Shown one piece after another: positions 51,356 to 59,725 of a stretch of DNA of 64,000 bases. Location of the stretch: the NCBI RefSeq assembly GCF_000425065.1, contig NZ_AULB01000010.1, positions 62,001-126,000 of the forward strand, read 5' to 3'. This DNA is from Actinomadura rifamycini DSM 43936. Lineage in GTDB: Bacteria; Actinomycetota; Actinomycetes; Streptosporangiales; Streptosporangiaceae. Below the pieces are notes generated by a model that searched no databases, was not told the DNA's origin, and was given only the letters and a program-made list of their open reading frames with translations. Each line of letters begins with the position of its first letter. Positions within the stretch are counted from its first letter, which is position 1. A program made the translations under genes and the position numbers.

Positions 51356-51790
51356 ATGACCGCCACCCACATCCCCGCTACCGCCGCCGCGACCGGGGAC
51401 CGCCGCACGGGGCGGCGCGTCCTGTGGGGCGCGCAGATCCTGATCGCGGCGTTCCTGCTGGTCGCGTCCGGGCTGCCCAAGTTCGTCGGGCAGGCCGACG
51501 CCGTCGAGACGTTCGCCGCGCTCGGCTGGAACGACTTCATGCGGTACTTCGTCGGCGCCGTCGAGGTCGCGGGCGCGGTCGGCCTGGTGATCCCCCGGCT
51601 GGCGGGCCTGGCCGCGATCGGCCTGATCGGGCTGATGATCGGCGCCGCCCTCACCCAGCTGCTGGTGCTCGAGCCGGCGTGGGCGCTGTTCCCCGTCGCG
51701 CTCGGCGCCGTGTTCGCCGCCGTCGCCTGGGACCGCCGCGCCGACACCCGCGCGCTGCTGGCCGACCCGCGGTCGATGCTGCGCCGCTGA
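51356..51790 (+). CDS. DoxX family membrane protein
   Basis: A 144-residue protein with four membrane helices. The DoxX pattern LIAAFLLVASGLPKFVG (near 31-47), then EVAGAVGLVIPRLAGLAAIGL, is clear. DoxX proteins are small quinone-linked or redox-associated membrane proteins, in mycobacteria linked to the oxidative-stress response. It is a single gene between a glycan operon and a hairpin terminator, preceded by a promoter that matches that of the ECF42 operon 34 kb away. Confidence 0.9.
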   Translation: MTATHIPATAAATGDRRTGRRVLWGAQILIAAFLLVASGLPKFVGQADAVETFAALGWNDFMRYFVGAVEVAGAVGLVIPRLAGLAAIGLIGLMIGAALTQLLVLEPAWALFPVALGAVFAAVAWDRRADTRALLADPRSMLRR

Positions 51791-51809
51791 CCCCCGCGCC
51801 GCCGCGGCG

Positions 51810-51838
51810 GGCGGCCGGGACACCGCGTCCCGGCCGCC
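51810..51838. terminator. Bidirectional hairpin between DoxX and KAS III genes
   Basis: GGCGGCCGGGAC (51810-51821) pairs perfectly with GTCCCGGCCGCC (51827-51838) around an ACCGC loop, 20 bp after the DoxX stop and 45 bp before the convergent KAS III stop. Confidence 0.75.
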
Positions 51839-51882
51839 GTATGCGCGTCCCTGGCCGGTGGCGCGCCGGGCCCGCCGCACGG

Positions 51883-52974
51883 TCAGGACGGCGGCCACGT
51901 GACGATCGTGTGGCCCCAGGTCAGGCCCGCGCCGAACCCCGCCAGCAGCACCAGGTCCCCGGGTGCGGGCGGACGGGCCCGCAGCGCGGTGTCGAGCGCG
52001 TAGGGGAGGCTGGCGGCGCCGATGTTGCCGACGTCGTGGCCGGCGATCGCGAGCTGCCCGGGCTCCAGCCCGGCGTCGGGCGCCAGCGAGGCGACCAGCG
52101 CCGGGTTCGGCTGGTGCGGCACCACCAGCGCCAGGTCCGCGGGCTTGATCCCGGCGCCGTCCACCGCCTCGGCCACCAGCCGCGGGAACGTCGCGGCGAT
52201 GAAGTCGCGGACCGCGCGGCCGTCCATGCGGATGGTGTGCTCCCGCTCCGCCAGCGTCTCGGCCGACGCGGGGCGGCGGCCCCCGCCCGCGGGGATCAGC
52301 ACGTCGCCGGCGCGGGTGCCGTCCGAGCCGAGCGTGACCGGCCCGATCCCGTAGGGGGAGGGGACGGGCCCGACGACGGCTGCGGCGGCGCCGTCGCCGA
52401 ACAGCGCGGCCGTCCCCCGGTCGGCGGGGTCGAGGAACTTGGAGTACACCTCCACGCCGATGACCAGCGCGCACGGCGGCGCGCCCCGCTGGGTCGCCAG
52501 CCACCCCACGGCGGTCTGCAGCCCGTAGACGAACCCGGTGCAGGCGGCGGCGACGTCGAACGCGGCGGCGTGCCGGGCGCCCAGCAGCGCCTGCACGCGG
52601 CACGCCGTGGACGGGCCGAGCTCGTCGGGCGTGGAGGTGCCCAGCACGATCAGGCCGACGTCGTCGGGGCGGATGCCGGCGTCGGCCATGGCGCGGCGGG
52701 CGGCGTGCGCGGCCAGGTCCGAGGACGCCTCGGAGCCGGCGGCGACCCGGCGCTCGCGGATGCCGGTGCGGCGCTCGATCCAGCCGGGGTCCAGGCCCAG
52801 CGAGCGCGACACCTCCTCGCTGCGGACCCGCCGCCGCGGCAGGTGGGAGCCGGTGCCGCGGATCGCCCAGCCGGGCGCGCCGCCCGGTGCGCGCCCGTCC
52901 GGTCCGCAATACGGGGCTTCCCGCGGCCCGCTCGCCGCGGGCCCGGTCGTCGGTCGCTGGTTCGGCCAGGTCAT
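51883..52974 (-). CDS. 3-oxoacyl-ACP synthase III family protein
   Basis: A 363-residue KAS III-type condensing or acyl-transfer enzyme. The triad is complete: Cys145 in VAAACTGFVYG, His287 in VVPHQPNP and Asn317 in VGNIGAASLP, with the His-Asn spacing of 30 residues as in FabH. A disordered N-terminal 35 residues precede the fold. No acyl-carrier-protein or fabD/fabF genes are adjacent, so this is not the housekeeping fab cluster. It faces an acyltransferase and an acyl-CoA oxidase across a shared AT-rich control region, suggesting one specialised acyl pathway. ATG 52974 has GGGAGCG 5 nt upstream. Confidence 0.88.
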   Translation of the reverse strand: MTWPNQRPTTGPAASGPREAPYCGPDGRAPGGAPGWAIRGTGSHLPRRRVRSEEVSRSLGLDPGWIERRTGIRERRVAAGSEASSDLAAHAARRAMADAGIRPDDVGLIVLGTSTPDELGPSTACRVQALLGARHAAAFDVAAACTGFVYGLQTAVGWLATQRGAPPCALVIGVEVYSKFLDPADRGTAALFGDGAAAAVVGPVPSPYGIGPVTLGSDGTRAGDVLIPAGGGRRPASAETLAEREHTIRMDGRAVRDFIAATFPRLVAEAVDGAGIKPADLALVVPHQPNPALVASLAPDAGLEPGQLAIAGHDVGNIGAASLPYALDTALRARPPAPGDLVLLAGFGAGLTWGHTIVTWPPS

Positions 52975-53159
52975 GCGTCGCTCCCTCGCGCCCGGCTCGC
53001 CGCCGGTGATCGTGGTCGGCTGCATTCTCGGCTGACGGTCCCGCCCGGCTTTTCTCGGCCGGCCCTTCTCGATCCCCCTATCCGGACGGCCGTTCCGCCG
53101 GCGCCCCGAGCGCGCGGAACCCGCGGGGAACGGGTTCCGGACGCGCCGCCGACGGTTGC

Positions 53160-53276
53160 CAGACCGATCCCATAAAGGAATAATCTCATTTCGGGATTTC
53201 CGTTCTATATCGAGATGTTCAGCGGCCTTTATCGAAAAAGAAACGAGAGTCTTCCTTCCAGGTAAGGAGACACCGC
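53160..53276. promoter_or_regulatory. AT-rich divergent control region of the acyl cluster
   Basis: In a window of very high GC, this 117-bp patch contains runs such as CATAAAGGAATAATC, TTCTATATC and TCGAAAAAGAAACG. ATAAAGG (53172-53178) and CCTTTAT (53226-53232) form an inverted repeat 47 bp apart. It ends with AAGGAGA before the acyltransferase GTG. It likely contains the promoter and regulator sites for the acyltransferase operon and perhaps the divergent KAS III gene. Confidence 0.55.
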
Positions 53277-54323
53277 GTGGCCTCGCCCTCTTTCCGCCCG
53301 GCCGACGAGCTCAAGCCCGACGACGTGTGCGCGTTCCTGTTCGCCGGAACCGGATCGGCCGCCGTCCCCGACCTGCCCGCACTGGCCCGCTCCGGACCCG
53401 CCGCCGCCCGCGCCGTCGCCGACGTCCTGGACGCCGTCCAGGAGGGCCTGCCCCGCACCGGCTGGCCGTCGCTGCGGACGATCCTGCTGGACGACCCCGC
53501 CGCCTACCGCGCCGCCGCCCGCGCCCCCGGCGTCGCCCAGCTGTGCGGGTACGCCGCGTCCGTCGCCGTCGACCGCGCGCTGCGCACCGCCGGGGTGACG
53601 CCGCGCATCGCCGTCGGGCAGAGCTTCGGCGAGATCGCCGCGACCGTGTCCGCGGGCGCGTTCACGATCGCCGACGGCGCCCGCATGGCCGTCGCGCTCG
53701 TGGACGTCCTCGCCCGCCGCGGCGCCGGCGGCGGCATGGCCCTGCTGGAGACCGGCGAGGACGGCGCCCGCGACCGCATCGCCGCCGCCGGCGCCCCCGG
53801 CGTCGTCGTGGCCTGCCTCAACGCACCCGGCGTCACGGTCGTGTCCGGCCCCGACGCGGACCTGGACAAGGTCCTGGACGCCGCCCGCGACGGCGGCGTC
53901 CGCGCCGTGCGGCTCGCCGTGCCCTACCTGTCGCACCATCCCGCCATGGCCGGCGCCGACGACGAGTGGTACGCGACGATCCGCGCGTTCCCGCAGCGCC
54001 CCCTGGAGATCGCCGTGCACTCCCCGGTGCGCGGCCGCGCCTACTGCGACGACGACGACCTGCACCGCGCCCTGGCCGACTGCATCGTCAAACCCGTCCG
54101 GCTCCCCGACACCCTGCGGCAGGTCGACGCCGCGGGCGCCACCGTGTTCACCGAGGCCGGACCCGGCGACGCCCTGTGCCAGTGCGCCCGCCTCACCCTG
54201 CCCGGCGCCCGCGTCCTCGTCCCGCTGCGCGACCGGCCCCGCCGCTCCGCCGGCGGCGCCACCGGCAAGGCCGCCTCCAGCGCGACCACCGACCCCTCCG
54301 CCCGACGGGAGCAGCCGCGATGA
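53277..54323 (+). CDS. Acyltransferase (malonyl-CoA:ACP transacylase-like)
   Basis: A 348-residue AT-fold protein. The nucleophile motif is GQSFGE with Ser116 (GHSxGE in FabD), and a histidine occurs in PYLSHHPAM (near 220) at the place of the catalytic AFHS segment. The usual N-terminal FPGQG motif is altered to FAGTG, so substrate choice may differ from malonyl-CoA. It is a free-standing, trans-acting AT. The GTG follows AAGGAGA, and its stop overlaps the acyl-CoA oxidase gene, so the two are coupled. Confidence 0.82.
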   Translation: MASPSFRPADELKPDDVCAFLFAGTGSAAVPDLPALARSGPAAARAVADVLDAVQEGLPRTGWPSLRTILLDDPAAYRAAARAPGVAQLCGYAASVAVDRALRTAGVTPRIAVGQSFGEIAATVSAGAFTIADGARMAVALVDVLARRGAGGGMALLETGEDGARDRIAAAGAPGVVVACLNAPGVTVVSGPDADLDKVLDAARDGGVRAVRLAVPYLSHHPAMAGADDEWYATIRAFPQRPLEIAVHSPVRGRAYCDDDDLHRALADCIVKPVRLPDTLRQVDAAGATVFTEAGPGDALCQCARLTLPGARVLVPLRDRPRRSAGGATGKAASSATTDPSARREQPR

Positions 54324-56206
54324 CCCACACCATGCCCGACAGCGGGCCCGACGGCGGGCCCGACGGCGCGGAACCGGCGCCGGTGGCCGCGCACGGCGTC
54401 CCCGACCCCGACCTGCTGGCGTTCGCGCGCGGCGGCGCCCGCGACGACAAGATCCGGGCGCGGCTCGCCGAGGCCGTCCCCGCCGACTGCTTCGCCTACC
54501 CCGACGGGCTCACCGCCCGCGAGCACCAGGCCCTCACCTACCGGCGGCTGCGCCGCGCCGGGCTCGCCGCGCCGCCCGCCGCCGAACTGCTGGACGACCC
54601 GCCGCTGCTGTGCGCGCTGCTGGAACGCGCCGCGATCGCCGACCCCGCCCTGTTCCACGTCACGATGCTGCACTACACCCTCGCGTACGGGCCCGTCCTG
54701 CGGTTCGGCGCCGGGCAGGACGGCCCGGGCGGCGCGGCGGGCGCGGCACTGGAGTCGATGGACTCCTTCGGCACCCTGCTGATGACCGAGGTCGGCCGCA
54801 GCAACAGCCACCTGTCGCCCCGGACGATCGCGCGCCACGACCCCCGCACCGGCGGGTTCGTCCTCACCACCCCCGACGCCGCGGCCGCCAAATTCCCCAC
54901 CAACACCGCCCACCCCGCACTGCCCAAGACCGCCGCCGTCTACGCCACCCTCGAGCACGGCGGCGAGGAACGCGGCGTGTTCGTGTTCATGGTGCCGCTG
55001 CGCGGCCCCGGCGGGCGCATCGCCGACGGCGCCCGCATCGTCCCCGCGCCCGAGACGACCGGCCTGCAGATCGACTACGGCGCCGTCCGCCTCGACGGGC
55101 TCCGCGTCCCCTACGAGGCGTGGCTGCGCGACGGCGCGGGCATCGCCCCCGACGGCGCCTTCCACGACCCCGCCGGCACCCCCGCCGCCCGCCTCACCCG
55201 CTCCATGGCGATCGCGCCCGCGGTGTGGCGGGCCGTCATCTCCGCGTCGGCCGCCGTCACCCGCGCGTCCGCCGGGATGCTCCTCGCGCACTCCGCCGGC
55301 CGCGCCACCCTCGGCCGCCTCGCGCCCCGCCGCGCCCTCACCGACTACCGCAACCAGCGCGAGGCGGTGCTGTCGGCGCTGGCGTCCGGATACGCGCTCA
55401 CCGCCGTCGCCGCGCACGTCCAGGCCCGCCGCACCTCCGCCGACGCGCCCGGCGCGACCGCGGCGAGCCCCGGCGACGCCGGGCCCGACACCGCGTGGGC
55501 GCCCTGGTCGGCCGTCGACCGCGACCTGGCGCTGCTGAAGGCCGCCGCGACCGTCCAGGCGCAGGAGACCGTCTCGGCGTGCCGCGTGCACAGCGGCGCC
55601 CCCGGCTTCGCCGCCGTCGAACGGCTCAACGCCTACCGCGGCCTCACCCACGCCTACATGAACGCCGGCGGCGACAACGAGCTGATCCTCTACGACACCG
55701 CCCGCGCGATGGCCGACCTCGACCGCTACACGCCCCCGCCCGCCGAACCCGGCCCGCCCGACGGCGGCGACCTCGCCTCCCCGGCGGTGTGGCGGTTCCT
55801 GGCGGGCGAGACCGAGCGGCGGATGCGCGACCGGCTCGCCGCCCGCGTCGCCGCGGCCCGCGACGCCGGCGCCGACCCGTTCACCGCGTGGAACGACAAC
55901 CTCGTCCTGGCCGCCCGCACCGCCACCGCCTGCGCCGACCGCATCACCCTGGAGATCCTCGTCCGCGCCCTGGACACCGGCCCCGCCGCGCTGCGGCCCG
56001 TGCTGACCCTGCACGCCCTCAACTGGATCGACCGCCGCGCGGGCGACCTGCTCAACGAGGGGGTGCTGCCGCCGGGCGCGCTGGACGAGGCGTGGGCGGC
56101 GCGGCGCCGCGTCTGCGACGACCTCGCCCCCCGCGCCGGGGACCTGGCGGCCGCGTTCGACCTGCCCGCCGAGATCACCGCGCCGACGGCCTTCCTCACC
56201 GGCTGA
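54320..56206 (+). CDS. Acyl-CoA oxidase/dehydrogenase-family flavoenzyme
   Basis: At 628 residues this is longer than ordinary acyl-CoA dehydrogenases (about 380) and matches the acyl-CoA oxidase branch. The flavin-binding segment TLLMTEVGRSNSHLSP (near 152-167) and the following TPDAAAAKFPTNTAHP are recognisable; a Q-E-T-VSACRVHSGAPGF-like C-terminal helix region is near 415-430. It should introduce a 2,3-double bond into an acyl thioester, reducing oxygen or passing electrons on. The adjacent AT and KAS III suggest it edits a specialised acyl chain. Confidence 0.85.
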   Translation: MTHTMPDSGPDGGPDGAEPAPVAAHGVPDPDLLAFARGGARDDKIRARLAEAVPADCFAYPDGLTAREHQALTYRRLRRAGLAAPPAAELLDDPPLLCALLERAAIADPALFHVTMLHYTLAYGPVLRFGAGQDGPGGAAGAALESMDSFGTLLMTEVGRSNSHLSPRTIARHDPRTGGFVLTTPDAAAAKFPTNTAHPALPKTAAVYATLEHGGEERGVFVFMVPLRGPGGRIADGARIVPAPETTGLQIDYGAVRLDGLRVPYEAWLRDGAGIAPDGAFHDPAGTPAARLTRSMAIAPAVWRAVISASAAVTRASAGMLLAHSAGRATLGRLAPRRALTDYRNQREAVLSALASGYALTAVAAHVQARRTSADAPGATAASPGDAGPDTAWAPWSAVDRDLALLKAAATVQAQETVSACRVHSGAPGFAAVERLNAYRGLTHAYMNAGGDNELILYDTARAMADLDRYTPPPAEPGPPDGGDLASPAVWRFLAGETERRMRDRLAARVAAARDAGADPFTAWNDNLVLAARTATACADRITLEILVRALDTGPAALRPVLTLHALNWIDRRAGDLLNEGVLPPGALDEAWAARRRVCDDLAPRAGDLAAAFDLPAEITAPTAFLTG

Positions 56207-56382
56207 CCCCGTCCCGCCGCCCGGGGACAACGGGACGGTGAAAGGGGAGAAAAGCGCGCGCCACGCCGCGACTTGCCCGAGGATGCGGGGGAACCCGCGC
56301 GAGGTGACTACCGTTCTCGTAGGAGACTCGTAGAGACCCGCGCGGGTGACCGGCACCCGCAATCGATACGGAGGTAGCAACA

Positions 56383-56958
56383 GTGGGAGTCAGTCTGAGC
56401 AAGGGCGGCAACGTCTCGCTGACGAAGGAGGCTCCCGGACTGACCGCCGTGGTGGTGGGTCTGGGCTGGGACGTGCGCACCACGACCGGGACCGACTTCG
56501 ACCTGGACGCCAGCGCCCTGCTGCTCAACGCGGAGAACAAGGTCCTGTCGGACCAGCACTTCGTGTTCTTCAACAACCTCAAGAGCCCCGACGGCTCGGT
56601 CGAGCACACCGGCGACAACCTCACCGGCGAGGGCGAGGGCGACGACGAGCAGATCCAGGTGGGCCTGTCCACCGTCCCGGCCGAGGTCACCAAGATCGTG
56701 TTCCCGGTGTCCATCTACGACGCCGACAGCCGCCAGCAGAACTTCGGCCAGGTCCGCAACGCGTTCATCCGCGTGGTGAACAAGGCCGACAACAGCGAGA
56801 TCGCCCGCTACGACCTGTCGGAGGACGCCTCGACCGAGACCGCCATGGTGTTCGGCGAGCTGTACCGCAACGGCGAGGAGTGGAAGTTCCGCGCCGTCGG
56901 CCAGGGCTACGCCTCGGGCCTGTCGGGCATCGCGTCCGACTTCGGCGTCAACGTCTGA
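56383..56958 (+). CDS. TerD-family calcium-binding stress protein
   Basis: A 191-residue TerD domain protein: [15 protein letters not shown] at the start, [21 protein letters not shown] (landmark, near 28-48) with the calcium-binding DFDLDAS motif, [13 protein letters not shown] and the ending ASDFGVNV. TerD proteins are abundant in actinomycetes and linked to tellurite, phage and envelope stress responses. A single gene with GGAGGTAGC before the GTG and a strong terminator after it. The promoter region shows TACCGT as a possible -10. Confidence 0.95.
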   Translation: MGVSLSKGGNVSLTKEAPGLTAVVVGLGWDVRTTTGTDFDLDASALLLNAENKVLSDQHFVFFNNLKSPDGSVEHTGDNLTGEGEGDDEQIQVGLSTVPAEVTKIVFPVSIYDADSRQQNFGQVRNAFIRVVNKADNSEIARYDLSEDASTETAMVFGELYRNGEEWKFRAVGQGYASGLSGIASDFGVNV

Positions 56959-56970
56959 CACGCGCGCCGC

Positions 56971-57009
56971 GGAAGGCGGGCCCGGGATCCGGTCCCGGGC
57001 CCGCCTTCC
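56971..57009. terminator. Bidirectional hairpin, 17-bp stem, after terD-like gene
   Basis: GGAAGGCGGGCCCGGGA (56971-56987) pairs exactly with TCCCGGGCCCGCCTTCC (56993-57009) around a 5-nt loop. It starts 12 bp after the TerD stop and separates it from a convergent RidA-family gene. Confidence 0.85.
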
Positions 57010-57071
57010 CCGTGCCGGGCCCCTCATCGAGCGTTCGGCAGCGGGTGTCCGGCCGTGCGCCGGGGCGGCGC

Positions 57072-57500
57072 TCAGCCGGACGGGACGACGGCCATCGCCT
57101 CGATCTCGACCAGCAGGTCGTCGCGGACCAGGCGCCGCACCTCGACCAGCGACGCCGCGGGCGCCAGGCCGTCCGGCAGCATCTCCTCCCGGACGGCCCG
57201 CACCACGCCGACGCCGCGCGCGTCCAGCAGGAAGTACCCCAGCCGCACGACGTGCTCCCACCGCGCCCCGGCCGCCTCCAGCGCGGCCCCGAGGTTGGCG
57301 AACACCTGCCGGGTCTGGGCCTCCAGGTCGCCGGGCCCCACCAGGTTCCCGTCCCCGTCCAGCGCGATCTGGCCGCTGAGGACGACCAGCCGCCCCGGCA
57401 CGTCGGCCGACACCGCGTGGCTGTAGCCGGGGCCGGGCGGCAGCCCCGGCGCGTCGATCTCCCGGATTCCGGTCCCCTCGCGGGGACCGCGTTCGTTCAT
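57072..57500 (-). CDS. RidA/YjgF-family protein
   Basis: About 142 residues of the RidA fold: GYSHAVSADVPGRLVVLSGQ, then DLEAQTRQVFANLGAALEAAG (landmark) and YFLLDARGV. RidA enzymes hydrolyse reactive enamine/imine intermediates using an Arg near the C terminus; here VEVRRLVRDDLLVEIEA is at that site. ATG 57500 is chosen; an upstream GTG (57518) would add six residues. It precedes no obvious PLP enzyme. Confidence 0.85.
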   Translation of the reverse strand: MNERGPREGTGIREIDAPGLPPGPGYSHAVSADVPGRLVVLSGQIALDGDGNLVGPGDLEAQTRQVFANLGAALEAAGARWEHVVRLGYFLLDARGVGVVRAVREEMLPDGLAPAASLVEVRRLVRDDLLVEIEAMAVVPSG

Positions 57501-57584
57501 CGGATCATGCTCGTCCACCCGGGCACGCTACCGGCCGCCCCGGGCCCGCAGGCACCGGCCGTCCGCGCGGGCGCCCGCCCTCGG

Positions 57585-58628
57585 TCACGGGCGCAGGTCG
57601 ACCGAGACGTGCGGGGACAGCGCCTTCAGGAAGTCGGGCGCGTCGAACACCTCCCCGGCGGACACGACTCCCGCGGCGCGGACCCGCCCCGACAGCACGC
57701 GGCCGACCGCCTCCACGACGAGCGGCGCGGTGACGGCGTAGATGTCGCGGCCCCGCGCCACGGCGCGCCGCTCGGCGCCGCCGGAGCGCACGACGACGTC
57801 GACGAGGAAGGTCTGCGCGGAGCGCCCGGTCCCGTCGGCCGCGGCCGGCGCGGGCGTGTCCGGCGACGCCACGTCCCCGGCCGCCTCGACCGTCATGTAG
57901 GTGCGCACCTCGGGGATCGGCAGGTGGTGGGGGACGGTGACGACGTCGGCCATCGAGAACTCCCCGATGACGGACCGGGTCCCCAGCGGCGCGGGGAAGG
58001 GCCACTCCAGGACCGGCGGGTCGTCGTGGCGGTACTCCAGCCGCCCGTTGGCGTGGCGGACGCGGCCGCCGCCGCGCCGCTCCCGCGACACCCGGCCCGA
58101 GGCGCGCGTCCCCTCCGTGGGGTGCCAGCCGCTCAGCCCGTAGGCGATGTGCGCCTCGTCGGCGGACGCCCAGCCGCCCATCGCCGCGGTGACCAGCAGG
58201 TCGCCGAGGCCGCCGAAGAAGGCCATCGCGGGGACGACCACCGCCCCCGCGGCGCGGGCCCGGTCGCCGAAGTGCGCGAACGTGTCGGCGTTGGCCTCGA
58301 TCTCGGCGGCCACGTCCAGGTAGGGGACGCCCGCCCGCAGGGCCGCGTCGATCACGGGCGCGGCCGTCGCGGCGAAGGGCCCGGCGGCGTTGACCACCGC
58401 CGCCGCGCCGGCCAGCGCCCGGTCGAGGGAGGCCGGGTCGCCGACCGTCGCGGGCCGCGCCGCCAGCTCCGGGCGGGACGCCGCGAGCTCCCGCAGCCGG
58501 CCTTCGTCGCGGCCGGACGCCACCGGGACGAACCCGCGCTCCAGCAGCTCGTCCACCACGAAGCGCCCGGTGTGCCCGTACGCGCCGAACACCGCCACCG
58601 TCTGTCCCGATCCCACGGTCTCTCCCAT
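57585..58628 (-). CDS. Saccharopine dehydrogenase-like NAD(P)-binding protein
   Basis: A 347-residue oxidoreductase. The Rossmann motif VAVFGAYGHTGRFVV (11-25) is followed by SGRDEGRLRELA and VVNAAGPFA, as in the saccharopine dehydrogenase / trans-acting enoyl reductase group (mycobacterial relatives act on lipids). The substrate here is unknown. It lies just downstream, on the opposite strand, of the GlxA-type regulator, which may control it. Confidence 0.85.
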   Translation of the reverse strand: MGETVGSGQTVAVFGAYGHTGRFVVDELLERGFVPVASGRDEGRLRELAASRPELAARPATVGDPASLDRALAGAAAVVNAAGPFAATAAPVIDAALRAGVPYLDVAAEIEANADTFAHFGDRARAAGAVVVPAMAFFGGLGDLLVTAAMGGWASADEAHIAYGLSGWHPTEGTRASGRVSRERRGGGRVRHANGRLEYRHDDPPVLEWPFPAPLGTRSVIGEFSMADVVTVPHHLPIPEVRTYMTVEAAGDVASPDTPAPAAADGTGRSAQTFLVDVVVRSGGAERRAVARGRDIYAVTAPLVVEAVGRVLSGRVRAAGVVSAGEVFDAPDFLKALSPHVSVDLRP

Positions 58629-58717
58629 GTGCTTGAACGATCAACCACGGAGATTCTGGCGCGGGCACCCGCCCGGCCGCGAGCGTCTGGAACGCCATGA
58701 TCCGTACACTTTCGGAC

Positions 58718-59725
58718 ATGAATACCGTCGCGCTGGCCGTCACCGACGGGATGCTCCACTTCGAGCTGTCCCTGGCCCACGAGGTCTTCGGCGCCGCACC
58801 GGCCGGCGTGCCGGGCCCCTGGTACGACCTCGCCGTGTGCGGGCCGGCCCCCGTGCGGATCGGCCGGTTCGCCCTGGAACCCGACGCCGGACTCGACCGG
58901 CTCGCCCGCGCCCGGACCGTGATCGTGCCGGGCTGGGCCGACACCGGCGCCGACCCGCCCGCCGAACTGGTCGACGCGGTGCGCGCGGCCCACGCCGCCG
59001 GAGCGCGCGTGGCGTCCCTGTGCACCGGCGCGTTCGTGCTCGCCGCCGCCGGCCTGCTGGACGGCCGGCGCGCGACCACGCACTGGGCGCACACCGCCGC
59101 GCTCGCCGACCGCCACCCCCGCGTCCGGGTCGACCCGGACGTCCTCTACGTGGACGAGGGCAGCGTCCTGACCTCCGCGGGCAAGGCCGCCGCCATGGAC
59201 CTGTGCCTGCACCTGGTCCGCCGCGACCGCGGCTCCGCGGTCGCCAACGCGGTCGCGCGCCGCCTGGTCGTGCCGCCGCACCGCGACGGCGGCCAGGCCC
59301 AGTTCGTCACCGCCCCGGTGCCCGCCCCGGACGGCCACCCCCTCGCCGAGCTGTTCGCGTGGGCGATCGAGCGGCTCGACCGGCCGCTGACCGTGACCGA
59401 CCTGGCCCGCCGCGCCCGGATGAGCCCGCGGAACCTGGGCCGCCACTTCCGGGCGGCGACCGGCACCACCCCGCTGCAGTGGCTGCTGACCCAGCGGATC
59501 CGCCTCGCCCAGGAACTGCTGGAGACCACCGACGACGGCGTCGACGCCGTCGCGGCGGCCACCGGCATGGGCAGCGCCGCGACGCTGCGCCGGCACTTCC
59601 ACCGCACCGTCGGCGTCCCGCCCGACGCCTACCGCCGCACCTTCCGCCGCACCCGCGAAACCGCGCCCGCCCGGTCCGCGCCTAGCGGGGCGCGGCCAGC
59701 AGCTCCTCCCGCAGCCGCGTCTTGA
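58718..59725 (+). CDS. GlxA-family AraC-type transcriptional regulator
   Basis: About 335 residues: an N-terminal DJ-1/PfpI-like amidase fold (VALAVTDGMLHFELSLAHEVF; the cysteine in LCTGAFVLAAAGLL near 104) and a C-terminal AraC DNA-binding domain with two HTHs (LARRARMSPRNLGRHFRAATG and VAAATGMGSAATLRRHF). I chose ATG 58718 because TACACT (58705-58710) is a good -10 placed for a leaderless message; ATG 58697 would add seven residues. The last 44 bp overlap the end of the convergent acyl-CoA synthetase gene. Confidence 0.88.
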   Translation: MNTVALAVTDGMLHFELSLAHEVFGAAPAGVPGPWYDLAVCGPAPVRIGRFALEPDAGLDRLARARTVIVPGWADTGADPPAELVDAVRAAHAAGARVASLCTGAFVLAAAGLLDGRRATTHWAHTAALADRHPRVRVDPDVLYVDEGSVLTSAGKAAAMDLCLHLVRRDRGSAVANAVARRLVVPPHRDGGQAQFVTAPVPAPDGHPLAELFAWAIERLDRPLTVTDLARRARMSPRNLGRHFRAATGTTPLQWLLTQRIRLAQELLETTDDGVDAVAAATGMGSAATLRRHFHRTVGVPPDAYRRTFRRTRETAPARSAPSGARPAAPPAAAS

